Assembly (NCBI GenBank): GCA_003993805.1
Contig: RSEF01000006.1
Location: 27,313,402-27,377,401, forward strand
Direction of reading: 5' to 3'
Source of the DNA: Himantopus leucocephalus
Taxonomy: Eukaryota > Chordata > Aves > Charadriiformes > Recurvirostridae
Length of the DNA stretch: 64,000 nucleotides
Position numbers and translations under genes: made by a program
Notes under the pieces: model-generated
The model's database searches: none
Told to the model about the DNA's origin: nothing
What the model saw: the letters and a program-made list of their open reading frames with translations, nothing else
Shown: piece by piece, positions 1 through 12,050 of the stretch
Layout: every line of letters begins with the position of its first letter
Position numbering within the stretch: position 1 is the first letter of the stretch

Positions 1-2570
1 GATAGGCAGAAGGAATCTCCTGTGTGATTTTCCTTCATGATGCAGTGTAAAAAATTTCATCAGGTAATTTCTCCCCTCTCCCGCCCCGCTGAAGCATGGT
101 GCTGCCAGATTAGTAAATACATCTCATTGAAAAAACACTCAGACTTGATTTAAAATTTTCAAGTGATAGAGTATCTGCTTTGTTCCACGGTAAATTGTGC
201 AAGTGATTAGTTATCATGACTGTTAAAAAAAAAAAACCAAGGCCTGTTATGAGAGTGAATTTGTCTGGCTTCCACTGCTGATCTCCAACTTTTGCTCTGC
301 CTTTTCCAGGGTATCTTAGAACTCTCTCAGGTATGAGAAATATCATCTCTGTATGTGGCCCAAATTCTTAGGTACTTACTATATGACCTAGAACTCAGAT
401 GTACCAAAACCACACAAACTTTTAAGGGAGTCTAGCTTGTCTGGTAGTTCAGATCAGTCTAAAGAGCAGACCCCTTTGGAACAAAACTTGTGATTTTATT
501 TAATAAAAAGAAAAAAAAAAGTATATCAAGCTTATTTACCTGGGTTTTGTTTTTCTCCTATGAAATTATTATTGAACTAACAACGGTTTCTTTCCCAATT
601 GAATTTCCCCTCATGCTTGTACTTCCACTCTAGGATTTCCCTACCGCTCCAGCTAAGAATAAAAATTCTTTTGTCAATACTTGTGGAACTCTTGAAAGCA
701 AATTTCCAAAGCGTGGAGAGTGAAGCAAGGATGCAGCATTAGTGCTTGGCTCTTCTGTTACTGGGTCTCCCACAAATATAATCTGTAACATTGGACTGAT
801 CATATAATCCCTTTATCTCCTCTGGTGTATGAAGACAATCGTTTTTCACTACCTCCTAAAGTTGAGTTGTTATAAAAGCAATATAATTAATTCAGAGCTA
901 TATATTAATGAGGCTCATAAGAGAATCTAATCAGAGATGCATTAAGGTATATTTCAGATTCAAACAAACAAGTAGTTATTATTGTATACACTGTATGATG
1001 TACAAACTCTTTAAATCTTAGTTTGTTCATAGCCTAGATAATGCTGATGAAAATGGCGTAACTATTTGCTACACATTCAGTTTCACTGGCAAGTCTTGGA
1101 GAGGTTTTTTTCTCCTTGCAATGGATTAGCAGCGGAAAGCAACTGGAGAGCTACAAATTGATGTAGCTCAGATGCAGCAGAACAGCATGTCTAAGGGCAC
1201 CCTTAAGTGCAGTGGCTTGCCTGAACAAGGCCATGAATTTGGGTTTCCCCTACCCTGACCTAAAATTCTCTCCCAAATCCTAGAAACCTTCCTTTCCAAA
1301 TTGAAATGAATATTCTTGCACAAAGTTTTAACTTCAGTGGCTTTGCACGCTCCAACAGCTAGAAGAATGCTTCTAATGGAAATTCCCAACTAGCTGTATC
1401 CACAGACATTCAACTTGGATGGAAGCTCTCAGCAAAACTTCTCTAAAGGCACTTAAAAATTATATAAAACCAGGTTTCTACTCCTTTAAAGGTAACTAAC
1501 AGGAAAAGGAGAAAAATCTACTTCTGAATGTTTCTTTAAGCAATACCCATATTTTGTCAAGCTCATACTGTATTGTAAGAGGATTCTCATGTTATCAGAA
1601 TCGAATAATTCACATCCTTGTTCAGCACAAGTAGTGAAGAGTACTGTCTATAAATCCCTTTGGATTACCACATGGCTTTGAGCATGCAATAAATCTTTTC
1701 CCCTATCCCATCACCTCCTAATCTGCTAAAAGTCTTCCAAAAGATCAGAACCATTAAGATGTCATTTTATAATGGAGGAATTACAGCCTAATTTAACAAA
1801 CCTTGTCCTGAGGTCTATAAACTAGGACTCAAAAGTGAGAAAGAAATCCTGTGCTGAATTCAATCACTGCTTGGGATTTGTTGCCATGAGAGCCCGTTCA
1901 TTGGCTGACTAGCTGCCAGCCTTGCAAACTGGCTGATTTTCCTTCCCAGGTTTGAGCTGTTCTGTTCCAATAACTGTTCTTCCTTATCTTATTGCTTTTT
2001 TTTTTCTTTTTTTTTTTTTGGTCCCACAAGTGAACCAAAACATAGAACCTCCTTGCAAATTCATTTCTATTAAAAAATAGTAACTCCCTGTGTAGGTTAG
2101 ATTTGTCCTTTCTCTACATGTTTCAGTGTCCAAAACTTGTACACAAAGGTTTGTAATTCTAAAAATGGCTGTTAAATGAACAGCAAGCAGCCTTCCGGCT
2201 TAGAAATTCATAAATCTGACCTTTCTTCTAACGCTCTGTCACTTGAGCAAAAGGAGGTACCTCTGTTCACACAAATGTATCTGGATGGCTTACAGTGCTG
2301 CCTGAGCCCCAGATAAATTTAATGCCTGTGATGCTCCTCACAAATAACTAGCTGGGCTCACACCTACTTCTACACCCCGTGATTTCTGTGCAGTCCTTAG
2401 CTCTGTCCACCTTTCATTTTCATTAGAGTTAGTTGGCCGGGTGGGAGGGTAATTTGGATGAATGTATTAGTGGCTAGTAAGGGGGCTAGCAAGCCCCTGA
2501 GGAGCTGAGAAAAACAGATTGCTCCAATATCCCTTTCCTGTATACAACACTTTCATGTACACTGGCATGT
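1..2570. other. Noncoding DNA, no gene seen
   Basis: This is AT-rich sequence with sparse CpG. Open frames on both strands are under about 80 codons, lack splice-site pairs and match no protein I recognise. It contains A and T runs, including an A run near 230 and a T-rich run at 1996-2019. I see no repeat family that I can name. It is best read as intergenic or intronic DNA. Confidence 0.7.
1996..2019. repeat. T-rich homopolymer tract
   Basis: The + strand has a run of T broken by a single C. It could be the reverse complement of a retroposed poly(A) tail, but I found no recognisable retroelement body beside it and no target-site duplication. Confidence 0.8.
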
Positions 2571-2700
2571 ACAGTCTGGCCATTGGTCAGGTTTCCATGG
2601 AAATTATGGAAATTAGACCAGCAATAGCTGCTTATCAAGTCTGATTTCTTGCCATTTACAGATGCCTTTGCCTAAGGTGGCAAAACAATAAAGATTGCCC
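2571..2700. promoter_or_regulatory. Candidate conserved noncoding element
   Basis: A complex, non-repetitive stretch follows ordinary AT-rich sequence. It holds a perfect 12-bp palindrome (TTTCCATGGAAA, 2592-2603), an ATTGG/CCAAT-type motif just before it, and an AACAAT match (SOX-type) near 2684-2689. No reading frame explains it. The resemblance to vertebrate enhancers is by texture only, because conservation cannot be measured from one sequence. It could equally be ordinary unique DNA. Confidence 0.2.
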
Positions 2701-5020
2701 TTTTCTTCTCTCTCTGCGTCCTCCTCTTCAGCACCAGCCTCACCCTTCAAGAGCCGGAAAGAAATATGTGCCTGTGTGAGAGGACTTTCTGCTTGAGGAA
2801 AATCAAAAGCAAAACTTTGTTGACTTCATGACGGACTGGGTCATTGCTGTGGTACTGCTCACCAAATCGGAGGGTGACTCCATTCAGCCCTCAGCATCAG
2901 TACCATAGAGAAGGCAGTTTCGAATACCTTCTCTTTATAATGGTACCTTTTTTCTCCAAAGTATGAAAATTGATTGCTCGTGCTTAAAGCCTGCATAACT
3001 GTAAGCTAGGGTAGGGGTCATATATTATTAGTCCCTTCCCAGATTTGAGCTACTGTGTTTGACTAGCTGACCTCCTGTGAGACAACAGCAAATTATTACA
3101 TGAGCCAATGACACACGGCACGGCAAGTCTCTCCTGTTAATCTCTTCTAAATTTCACAGCCATTAATTCCACTGAATAACCTCTTTATTACAGTATAATC
3201 TTGCCTTAAATTTATAATAAGTTCTAGGAGCAAAGGCAAAAAATGAAATCACAGCTTCAGCCTAAAAGTGGAAGTGTCTGCATTCCTGCAGTCTCATTTT
3301 TGTTCAGGTTTCTTTGCCCTGTTCAGGTCCTGAATGAAACCTTACATTATTTTATGCCACTTTAAGAAGGGAAACTAAGGAACACTACTTAAAGAAACAG
3401 TTCAGGTGCTGAGGATCTGTTTCCTCTCCATCCTAGTGTTTTTTCTGTGGTCTTGTGATATGCCAAAACCTTTCATAAGACCACGGGCCAAATGGTTTTA
3501 ATCCCCTGTGTTCCCTGCAGAGATGTTTTCTCTCCACCTTACCGATATTAGGGCACTCGTAGCCTGGTGACATACCTTTCCTGCAGCACCTTGCACTGTA
3601 TGACACTGAATCCTTCTGTACTGGAGCCCAAATAACTGGTATGCCCAGTACTGGTCATAGAGCAAACCACCACAGGATTTACTGTATGCTATCAAAGCAG
3701 GGAATGCGAATCAGAACCAGGTTTTGAGCTGGGGAAGCAGTGGCACAGCCAAGTGTATGTGAGGGGGCAGTGAGAAGTGTAAAGGGGGCCATGATACGTA
3801 ATTCTGTCCTCACACTCGGGACAAACTGCTAATAGCCAGAGGAAGCTGCAGCCACCTTCTCTTCTGTGATCAGCATGGGGGGCTCGGTGGCATTAATGAA
3901 AGTGTTATCTGTACAGCACGACTGGGTGGCATTTTGAATTTGTTGTATGATACCTACCTCCTCTCGATTCCATCATTTCCCTCCTTCTCCCAGGAGCTGC
4001 CATCAGGAATCGTTAGTGTACGTGAGAGACTCATTCACTGAATGATGTCATTATAATCTTCACTCTTTTTTGGCAGAGACTTTAATTGAATCTTATAGAT
4101 CTAGTCACCATATTCTTCTGCCATGTGGCTCCTGTTTCTCTGAGTTCATGCTTCTATTTTTGGTGTCTGGGCAATTAATAAGAAATAGCATGTATATTAT
4201 TTATTCAGTATTCAGCAATCTCAGTGCAGCTGTCTGGCAATGCTTATACCCATATATATATAAAACTAAAATAAACATTACAAACAGGTGGTTTCATGCG
4301 ATTCCATCAAAGAAGTGCTACTACAGTGTAGGGTTAGTTTACCCAGTGTCTGGAGTCACGTTTACGAGCTTAACTCTTGGGAATTATTTCCATCTTCTCA
4401 TTGGCATACATGCAGTTCAAATCTGTTTTCCACCGCTAGTTATCTTCAGTAACAGGCTTCAAAGACTTTCAACCACTGTGTTCAAACAGGACTCGCTCTT
4501 GTGATGCAGTCATAAGCTTGGCTCCATGCACCTAACTTTAACCATAAGAGTAGTTTCATTGCCTTCAAAAAGCACTTCTATATTTCCCCTGTTTCTGCAA
4601 ATATGTTATAAATTTTAAAAATCTATTGGGGGGCATATAATTTCTTCAGTTTGATTCTTCTTCTTCAAAACTCTTATGTGTATCTGCCCTTCCCTCACTA
4701 CTACTGTTAGCCCTGCAAATATCGACTCTTGTATTAGATAGACAAGTCTGACTGAGTAACTTCTGCAAAGATGTTTTAACTTGAGGTACCCTTTCTGTCT
4801 CACACTTCCTTCCTGCATCTCAGTACCTGAACAGTTCTTGTGTATTGTACTAGACTGGAAAAAAATTTGAGGGTAACTACAAAATAATAAAGACACATTC
4901 AAACAAAAGCTCTAATGGGCTAAGCCAAGTGCAATGAAAATTTAGCGTTTGCATTTGACTTCTTGATTTGATAGTAAACACTAATCATACCTCCTCTTCA
5001 GCAATGAGGTACTACCTTTC
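2701..5020. other. Noncoding DNA, no gene seen
   Basis: The longest open frame here is about 144 codons at 4070-4504 on +. It is AT-rich, uses many rare-type codons, lacks convincing splice sites and resembles no protein family I know. A short alternating AT run lies near 4252-4262. I see nothing else that can be supported. Confidence 0.65.
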
Positions 5021-5024
5021 AGTG

Positions 5025-5085
5025 GGGAACTGCCGACCTGGGTTCTTGGGTTGCCTGTGTCAATTTTCCTCAGCTCTTATAAGGC
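5025..5085 (+). repeat. Possible ancient MIR-like SINE scrap
   Basis: A short stretch carries the order of motifs seen in the core and right part of MIR-type tRNA-derived SINEs. These are a box-B-like CCTGGGTTC, then TGTGTCA, then TTTTCCTCA. The match is short and has deletions. It may be chance. Confidence 0.22.
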
Positions 5086-8000
5086 AAGTGAAAAAATTAG
5101 ATTAGCCATGCATGAAGGTTATTTGCTACCTATGGAAAGATCCTACCAGAGTAGTGGGAAAAGCAGGTTTACTGCTGTGTGTAGGAGAAACTCCAAAATA
5201 GGCCACAGTTGCAGGCTATCTTGAGGGCTGGTGGGAATTACAGAGCATAGGAGACATCCTTGCTGATCTTCAAGGATATGACATGCCTCCCAGGTGAATG
5301 CATGTTGCCAGCTGTTCCCCGTCTCAGCAACAGTGCACTACTCCCTAGGCAACCAACCCATGGTACATAAAGACAACTAGGAGGATGGCTGGCAATTGTA
5401 TACAAGTAAGGGTCTTTAAATTGGGATTGGAAAGAGATATTTGTCCATTTTTTTCTCTACATTACAAAACTCGCTCAGGTACTTTTGTAAAAGTTCCTGG
5501 AAGCCACTCATTATCTCTTCATTTTCAAATTAGGCTCTAGGTCTTGAGAAATCTGATTCTCTTCCTATCCCTTGGGTTTCAGCCTGGCCAGGAGTATCAT
5601 GAGGAAAGACCGTGGTCCCAGTTCAACTCTCCAGTACAGAAATCAGCAAACACTAGTCAAGTTAAATAATCTGACTTTCCGCAGTGAAATAAACTGACTT
5701 TCCATTATGTCTAAAAGAGGTTCAGCTTTGGTCTCAATCTGAACTGGAAGTCTTGGGTTAGTCATTGCTGAGAGTGGTCTGACTTATCCTGTTACAAATT
5801 ATCACCTTGCTGCTTCACTGGAAAATCTTTAAATTGCCGTGGAAACCCTTTTGTTGTGCTCTTGCTCAACAGAAGACAGCAGCAGTGCAGCATAAACTGT
5901 CAAATGAACTCCAGGGTCCTGTAGTAAAAATAGCATCATAAGAGACGATGGCAATGCTGAACTCTCCTTTCAGATGTGTCAGAAAGGGGTGGCAAAGACA
6001 ATATTCCTCTCTCATTACACCTCATCAGGTCACACAGTACCTAGCTTGCAGGCTCTTTCTGATAGCAGCAAACCAGGTCCACCTCAGAGACCTGAATTTT
6101 TATTGTCAGGAAATCTGACATACTGTGACAGAGATAGGTAACCCAAGAGCACTGGAGTCTTCAAGCTCAACTGCACCGCTGGGACATTTGTCTCCGTGAT
6201 GTTCCTTGTTCTTCTTCTGACTTTTGAAGTTTAATGATTTCTACTTTGCTATTGGTGGATTTTTGGGTGTTTTTTTCTCTCTGAGTCAAAAACATTTGAG
6301 ACATGAAAAAATTTACATTCTGACAGCGTTTTCCCCCCTTTTAGTGGTGCTGACTATAAGAAGAAATTAAAGCAAAGCTATTCATCCCTGTGAAGAGTTT
6401 TCAAATGAGGTTATTACATGGCAGAAGAGCCAGCAGGCTGTGCACGAGGTAACAATCAACAGCTCGATCTGGAACAAAATAGGTGTTCCACGGGATGGAG
6501 TTTATCTTGTGCTTTCTCACAGGACTGCGGGTCGGAGAGTCTGAGTTTGGCAGAGTGGAGCTGAGGAGTGGGTGTTCACGGCTCAGGAATTCCCCTAATC
6601 TTCAGCTCTCTCTAACGTAGCCTTTCCCTGGCCTGGACCACTGGAGCAGGATCCCTCAAAGCCAATGACCAAGTGCTTCTGCAGAGCACAGCACCCACAG
6701 AATAAACCCCCATGAACTGGCTGCCTGCTTTCCTTTGCCTCACTCAAGGTCCAAAGAAAGGAGAAAAGCCAAGAGCAATTTTTGCCAGCAAAAAGGGCAA
6801 GGTGAGGGATCGGGCCGCTCCTAAAACTATTACTTGTTTGTGTGCAAAGTAATATGTTATAATTAGGGCAGACACCATTTTGCTCAGCGCGTAGTGAAAA
6901 TTCATGAGAGACAACCTTCACATCACAGCTTACTGGCAAGCTTTAAGCAAATGGATCTAAAAAATAAAGACAAGAGCTTGTAATACTTTTCTTAGCAGTG
7001 TGAAGAGTAAAATCTGATCCTGTTTTCACAGCAGGAATTTGTTCAGGCTTTTGTTTAATTATTGTCGGGAGCTGCAGGGTTGTTCTTCCAGAGAATTAGC
7101 AAAAGAAATGTCACAGCTGGGGAGTCACATTGAGAGTTCGATGAGGCTCCTTTCACCACTCTAGTCTTGAAAAAGTACATTTACCATAACGAACATAGAA
7201 TGGCTGAGAACAGATTAGATGGCAAGAGGTAAGAAATATGGATTTCCTTTTCCTATGGAGATGTAGATCTATAAGCTTACTTTTTATTAGTATTTGAGCA
7301 GCTTCCTCAAATAAAGACTATTAGCCATTCCCTGCCCTCTGTCTGTACTGAGGAATTCAGCATGCAAGAAACGTACATAGAAAACTCTCTAAGATTGGGT
7401 ATGGGGCATATGGAAAGACATGAGGGAAGTCCCAACAGAATATAAAAAAATCTTCCCTAATGTGCAGTTTTCAAATATTTCATCCAATGTTGGTTTTAAT
7501 GTGAAGTTGATTTTTCTCATGACTTGCAGAAAGTGACTGCAAAAATTGACAGTTTTCTGAAAAAAAAAAATCTCTTCCCCTTAAAAATTCCATCCCCAGA
7601 TTACTTTTTTTTTTTTTTTTTGTATTTAAAAAGTGGTTCTCGGGTGCATCTAGCAGAATGAAATGGAACAAAAAAGACTAGGCAAGACTGATCCATCTCC
7701 CCATCTTCCTACCAGCTTTATTTACTCAAAATAAGCCAACTCATGGGAGAAGTTTGTAAACACTATCTAGTTAGTCACCTTACTAGGATCCTTCAAATAA
7801 TGAAATAAAATTTTCCAGTAACCAGTTGCTTTTCTTCCATCAAACAGCTCCCCTCTTCCATGAGGATGTGGAGGTGGATCTAGAGGCTAAGTGTCTGAGA
7901 GTAGAGACATCAGACACCCCCTTATCCTGAGCTTCCAGCCTCATGTTAGGTCATAACTAAAATAATATAACTGTGAACCAGTTTAAATTGCCCCACAGGT

Positions 8001-8540
8001 GGCATGTTGCCTGTAGAGCACCCTTCTGGTGCAAAGGCTTAGCAGTCAAAAGGGCCCATCTTGTCATATTCTGTACAGTTTAATACATAACACTGTCCAA
8101 GTTCTGCCAAAATAGCTTTACTAGAAGCATATTGGTAATGATAAAGAGCAGCAACATCAGCTGAGAAATTGCAGGGAAATTCAGGAAACACTTCTGCAGC
8201 AAAGGGTGGAGGTACCCTCCTTGTTCTGACCTGTTCCATAACTATCAGAGCACTCGTTAAAAATAAGTCTCAAATAGGAGCATGCTGCATATGCCTAAAA
8301 CTCTTTGTCTTACAGATCTCTAAATAGACTGGTCAACAAAAGGACTACCATGCCTGTCTAACAGATACCTGAAGGAAAATCAATGGCCTGCCTGTACTAC
8401 CCAAGGAGTCCACAGGATTTGAAGTGAACCTGGACTGCCTCTGAGTCATGGTAACCACAGGACCACCCTCTGCACATTTGATCTCAGGGGTGAACTCTTT
8501 TGGATAAACAGGAATATCATGTCTTGCATTTACTCAGGCT
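5086..8540. other. Noncoding DNA, no gene seen
   Basis: This is mixed unique sequence. Two minus-strand open frames (6595-6939 and 8039-8239) were examined. Neither has a matching acceptor and donor pair or a recognisable motif. It contains an A run ending at 7570 and a run of 17 T at 7605-7621. I cannot support any gene or named repeat. Confidence 0.65.
7605..7621. repeat. Poly(T) run, 17 bases
   Basis: This is an uninterrupted T run on +. It is a simple homopolymer, and no retroelement body is recognisable next to it. Confidence 0.85.
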
Positions 8541-8592
8541 GCTGTCCCACTTGCTGGATGACCTTTAGGCCATCTAGGAAGCCCAGATTATG
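8540..8592 (+). repeat. Possible degenerate CR1 3' end
   Basis: The words CTGGATGACCTTTAGG, then CCCAGATTATGG and GATTTCT follow the order of a CR1 LINE 3' terminus. That terminus has a GGACTAGATGACC-type motif, then an AACCCAGA-type motif, then octamer repeats of the ATTCTATG type. Divergence is high and the fragment is short, so this is tentative. Confidence 0.28.
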
Positions 8593-11075
8593 GTGATTTC
8601 TTTCACCAGTGGCAGATAGATGAAAAGATGCTGTACATCCAAGACCTTTACATTTGTGGCTATATTTTCCTTAGTGGATTGGTGATTCATTTTACCCCAT
8701 ACCTAAAGAGTAAGGTGGACACTTTGTTAGTTTTGTTATGATTACATGATGTTATTTAATTGTGATCCCACCAGGTCTTCCATACTCTGCTTTAGAATTA
8801 GGAGGCTCACAAGGAACAATCAATATCATCCTTCAGAAAAGGCAGATGAATCCAGCTGATCTCTGTATCTCAGGGATTCAGGGAGACCCTGGAGAAGTTC
8901 TGAATTCCTTATCTTTTCCTCAAGCTTTCTTCTTTTATTATTTCTTTTTAACCTTCCCATTTTGCTGCTATTCCAGATAAGAGGTTCTGCTATCAGTTAT
9001 GTGCTGGGCTTCCAGCCACTGAGCTGAGATCAAACGGTGTTTTCCCTCATCTGTCGAGAGCTGAGGTAATGTGATTAAATTATTCTTTTTCTTTATAAAT
9101 AGAGTAGTCAAAAGACTTCCAGAATAATATTATTATGAAAACTAGTGGGAACCAGAATGAGAATCTGTTTAAAATTGGCAATGATGAGTTTTGCATGGGA
9201 CTAGATCCAACCCTAGGGTAGAGGATTGCTATTTCCCATTTGTACGACTACAGTGCTGAGGGAGAGCACGTTCAGACATGATGATGACCAAAGCCCTGTG
9301 ACAAACTGCTTTTACCATGCTTCATTTGCCAGACACAAGGAGTGTATTGCATTGTAAGCAATTTTTCCTTGCATCTCTGTCCTTCCAGAGATTAAAGCTG
9401 TGATTAAAGTAGTGTTTAGGGCCAAGCACCACTCCCACAGCTGAGACACAGGTGTCCTTACTTCATTATACCACCAAATAAATGGAATTTCCTAAACCAT
9501 AGCAGCTAAGACCAGTAACTGCAAATATTCCTACAATCCCCATTTAAAGCATCCCAAGGGACCTCTTGCTGCCACTGCACATAAAGGAAAATTAACATGG
9601 AAATGTCTTCACCCTACCCTCTGCTCAAAAACCAGGAAGATTCCTCTTTCATGGCTGGCTTGGTGCCATTGGCTGGAATTATTTGTTTGGCTGTCTTTGG
9701 CATTGGTCAATGGCCATACCTATTGATAAATATCCTGAGTTCATTCTTTTCAGCTGTCTTGATCAGATGTTCAGAAGAAGAGAAAGGGAAAGCAACTCTT
9801 CCTACAGCTCCTTAGAGCATTTTGTAAGATTTATGTACTTACCCTAACAGTATGAGAGAAGGATAAGTCACCGGATCACCTAACAGGAAGGCAAACTTCA
9901 GCCTCATCTTTTCATATATAATCCATGTTGTAGAATTATCTGCGTGGAGGTGAGTGCAAGGAGTATCACTTTCTTTTCAGGAATACAGGGGCTCTGATAT
10001 TGAGATTACGTCCATCTAACTGCACCTGCTGTCATGAAATTTGTCTTGAAAAGAGCAGTAACTGCAGTGGTATATCAACCAATTTAAACATGGAGTTTAC
10101 ATGGAGTAACATGGACTTGTAATCATGTGACTCCATACTGTAAGACTGTCAGAGGAGAAGTTGCATTATATCATGGTAGATATATTCCAGGCAGTGGAAC
10201 CTCCCCTGTGGAAAGAATTTAATTTGAGACAGGTCAACTATGACTCTCGTGGGGCTTTGAGACATCCTAGACTGCTTTTCCTTAATTGGAAACTGCACTA
10301 AATGTGTTAGTACAGTTCAGCTAATCAAAATATTACCCTCTGAGAAGTCTGAAAATACATTAAAATTTTTTAGTAGATTAAGTTTAAAAAAAAAAAAAGA
10401 AAAAATCCCTACTTTTCTGTAGGAAAATACTTACTGATAGAACTTTTTCCATCAAAATTTGTTCTGTCTCAAATTTTCCAGCAAGTTCCATTGCTCAAGC
10501 TCATGATTTAGACTTTTACCTAAGCCTTGCTCAGCAGCTGTAAGGTTGTAAATTAACTGTGAGTTCCTCTTGGAGAAAGTCCCATTACTAGTTTTATTCT
10601 GACACTACTTTTTTAGGAAGGTGTTTTGAACCACAATTCTAAGTGGCATAAATCAGTGTAACTCCAGTTGGGATCCTGCTAATGAATTCAGCTGAACCAT
10701 GTGAACTTGGGCCTGCTGTCATACACTATACTTTTTGCTTTAAATTCTTCGCAGAAAGCTGTTTTCATTTGTTACTCTTTTGCAGAAACAATAGCATCAA
10801 CTAAGTGCCTTGACCGGAACATTTCAGTGCATTTATCCTAAATCTTTAGTCTCCTGGTAGTAGTAGAGATGAAAGCAATGTGTCCACCTATCATGAAGTA
10901 ATTTGCTGGGATCCTCCCTCTTATCCTTTTTAGCTTATATTTGAAATCTGGAGTACTCTGCTCCCAGATGCAGAATTAAAATGTGTGCTGAGAATCTAAG
11001 CAGCCAGGATAATAACATCGCGATGTTTGTACCCAAAGCAAACTCCTCGTTGCTACATGACTGCTTCTTGTTGAT
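8593..11075. other. Noncoding DNA, no gene seen
   Basis: No open frame here exceeds about 72 codons and none has splice context that I trust. It holds an imperfect three-copy minisatellite at 10088-10118 and an A-rich run near 10386-10405. The rest is unremarkable unique sequence. Confidence 0.65.
10088..10118 (+). repeat. Three-copy imperfect tandem repeat
   Basis: The unit ACATGGAGTT or a close variant occurs three times head to tail, with units of about 10-11 bases. It is too short to be a proper minisatellite and is a simple local duplication. Confidence 0.7.
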
Positions 11076-11145
11076 CACGATGAGCATGAGGATGGACTAA
11101 ATGACCCCTCAGGGTTCTGTTAGTGGTCTTTTGTGATTCTAGACT
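11076..11145 (+). repeat. CR1 LINE fragment, 3' end (sense +)
   Basis: This carries the diagnostic CR1 3'-terminal order. A GATGGACTAAATGACCC motif (family consensus near GGTTGGACTAGATGACC) is followed by a GGTTCTGTTAG segment in place of the usual CCTTCCAACC, and then TGTGATTCTAG in place of the terminal ATTCTATGATTCT octamers. The element is strongly 5'-truncated, as is usual for CR1, and clearly old. CR1 is the main LINE of birds and other sauropsids, so this supports the organism call. Confidence 0.65.
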
Positions 11146-11874
11146 ACTTTCTGCTTCCTTTTGATGTTATATTCTTCCTTTTCTCTCCCTTGCTACCACA
11201 TTTCTTTCATTTCCTGGCACTATTCTATATAAATGATATTAACTATAACAGAAATTTAAATATTTGTGTGCTGCCTCTGTGTGGTAAACGCCCAAAAAGA
11301 AGTGTTACAAAACCCATCCTTCGACTGCCTCAACAGTCAACAGACAGGAACAAGGACTTCCATAGCGTCCCTCATTCCACCCTAAGGTCCTTGTTTCAGA
11401 CAGAAGAATCAAATTACCCTGTAGGGATTCCTACTACTCTCGCTGACTATTTAGGGAGTATAGGTGTTTAACCTCTAGACACCTATGGTTAGATGAAGCA
11501 AATCCTCACCTAAACCTAATCCTCACCTCTGCACTTTCTCTGTAGTTAATGGAGGGGGGAAAGGAAGGGAATATACGTCAAATGACCTAGTCTTAACTGA
11601 GTCCTGAGACGGGAAGAATTGCTATCTGCATGTGCTTACCTCTCTCCTCATTGATTGTAGAAGCCCAGGTCTCTGGTTCGGACTAGACATTCCTTGTTTT
11701 GGTGGCTGAGCTCAACTGAGGTGAGCTGTGTCTGAAGAGAAATACAAAATCACACAACAAGCCAATTACAGTGCTTGTAATTGAACCGACAAATGTAACT
11801 CTTAAATGGTTTTCGGTACTGGACCATGACTTACATTGCCTCATACCTTTTTTTTCTGCAATGCTGACTCTAAG
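11146..11874. other. Noncoding DNA between CR1 end and exon candidate
   Basis: An open frame of 112 codons (11133-11471 on +) starts inside the CR1 tail and runs on. Its beginning is hydrophobic and T-rich, which is typical of low-complexity translation, and no family is recognised. Just before 11875 there is a T-rich tract that could serve as a splice acceptor. Confidence 0.5.
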
Positions 11875-12050
11875 GACACGGGAAACTTTGCGACTGAGAG
11901 AGAAGTTGAAAAGCGGCTACTGAAGGCTTCAAGAGAAGAAAGTCAGATAAATTCTCTGGCTAAAAAACTGAAACTGCCAACTGTCTTTAAAGGCCCCTCA
12001 GCCTTTCATGAAACTCGGTGTCTGACTTTCCAGCCAGGCAGCGCAGCGGG
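11875..12050 (+). CDS. Candidate internal coding exon, unknown gene
   Basis: The stretch is 176 bp, with an upstream T-rich tract ending in TAAG (acceptor, AG at 11873-11874) and a donor GTGAGA at 12051. One frame is open throughout and gives about 58 residues. It begins DTGNFATEREVEKRLLKAS and continues with a second charged, helix-like segment (EESQINSLAKKLKLPTV). The end is less charged (HETRCLTFQPGS). The charged, lysine- and glutamate-rich first half looks more coding-like than its surroundings and could form a short coiled coil. The frame enters at codon phase 0 and leaves with two bases of a codon. I do not recognise the protein. The acceptor is imperfect because the T tract lies about 15 bases from the AG. 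It could be a real exon, a decayed pseudogene piece or chance. Confidence 0.28.

Noticed and set aside
4070..4504. 144-codon frame on +
   Set aside because: AT-driven translation, no splice context and no recognised family.
8039..8239. Minus-strand 66-codon frame with balanced composition
   Set aside because: No donor or acceptor at its edges and no recognised motif. Its length is within chance.
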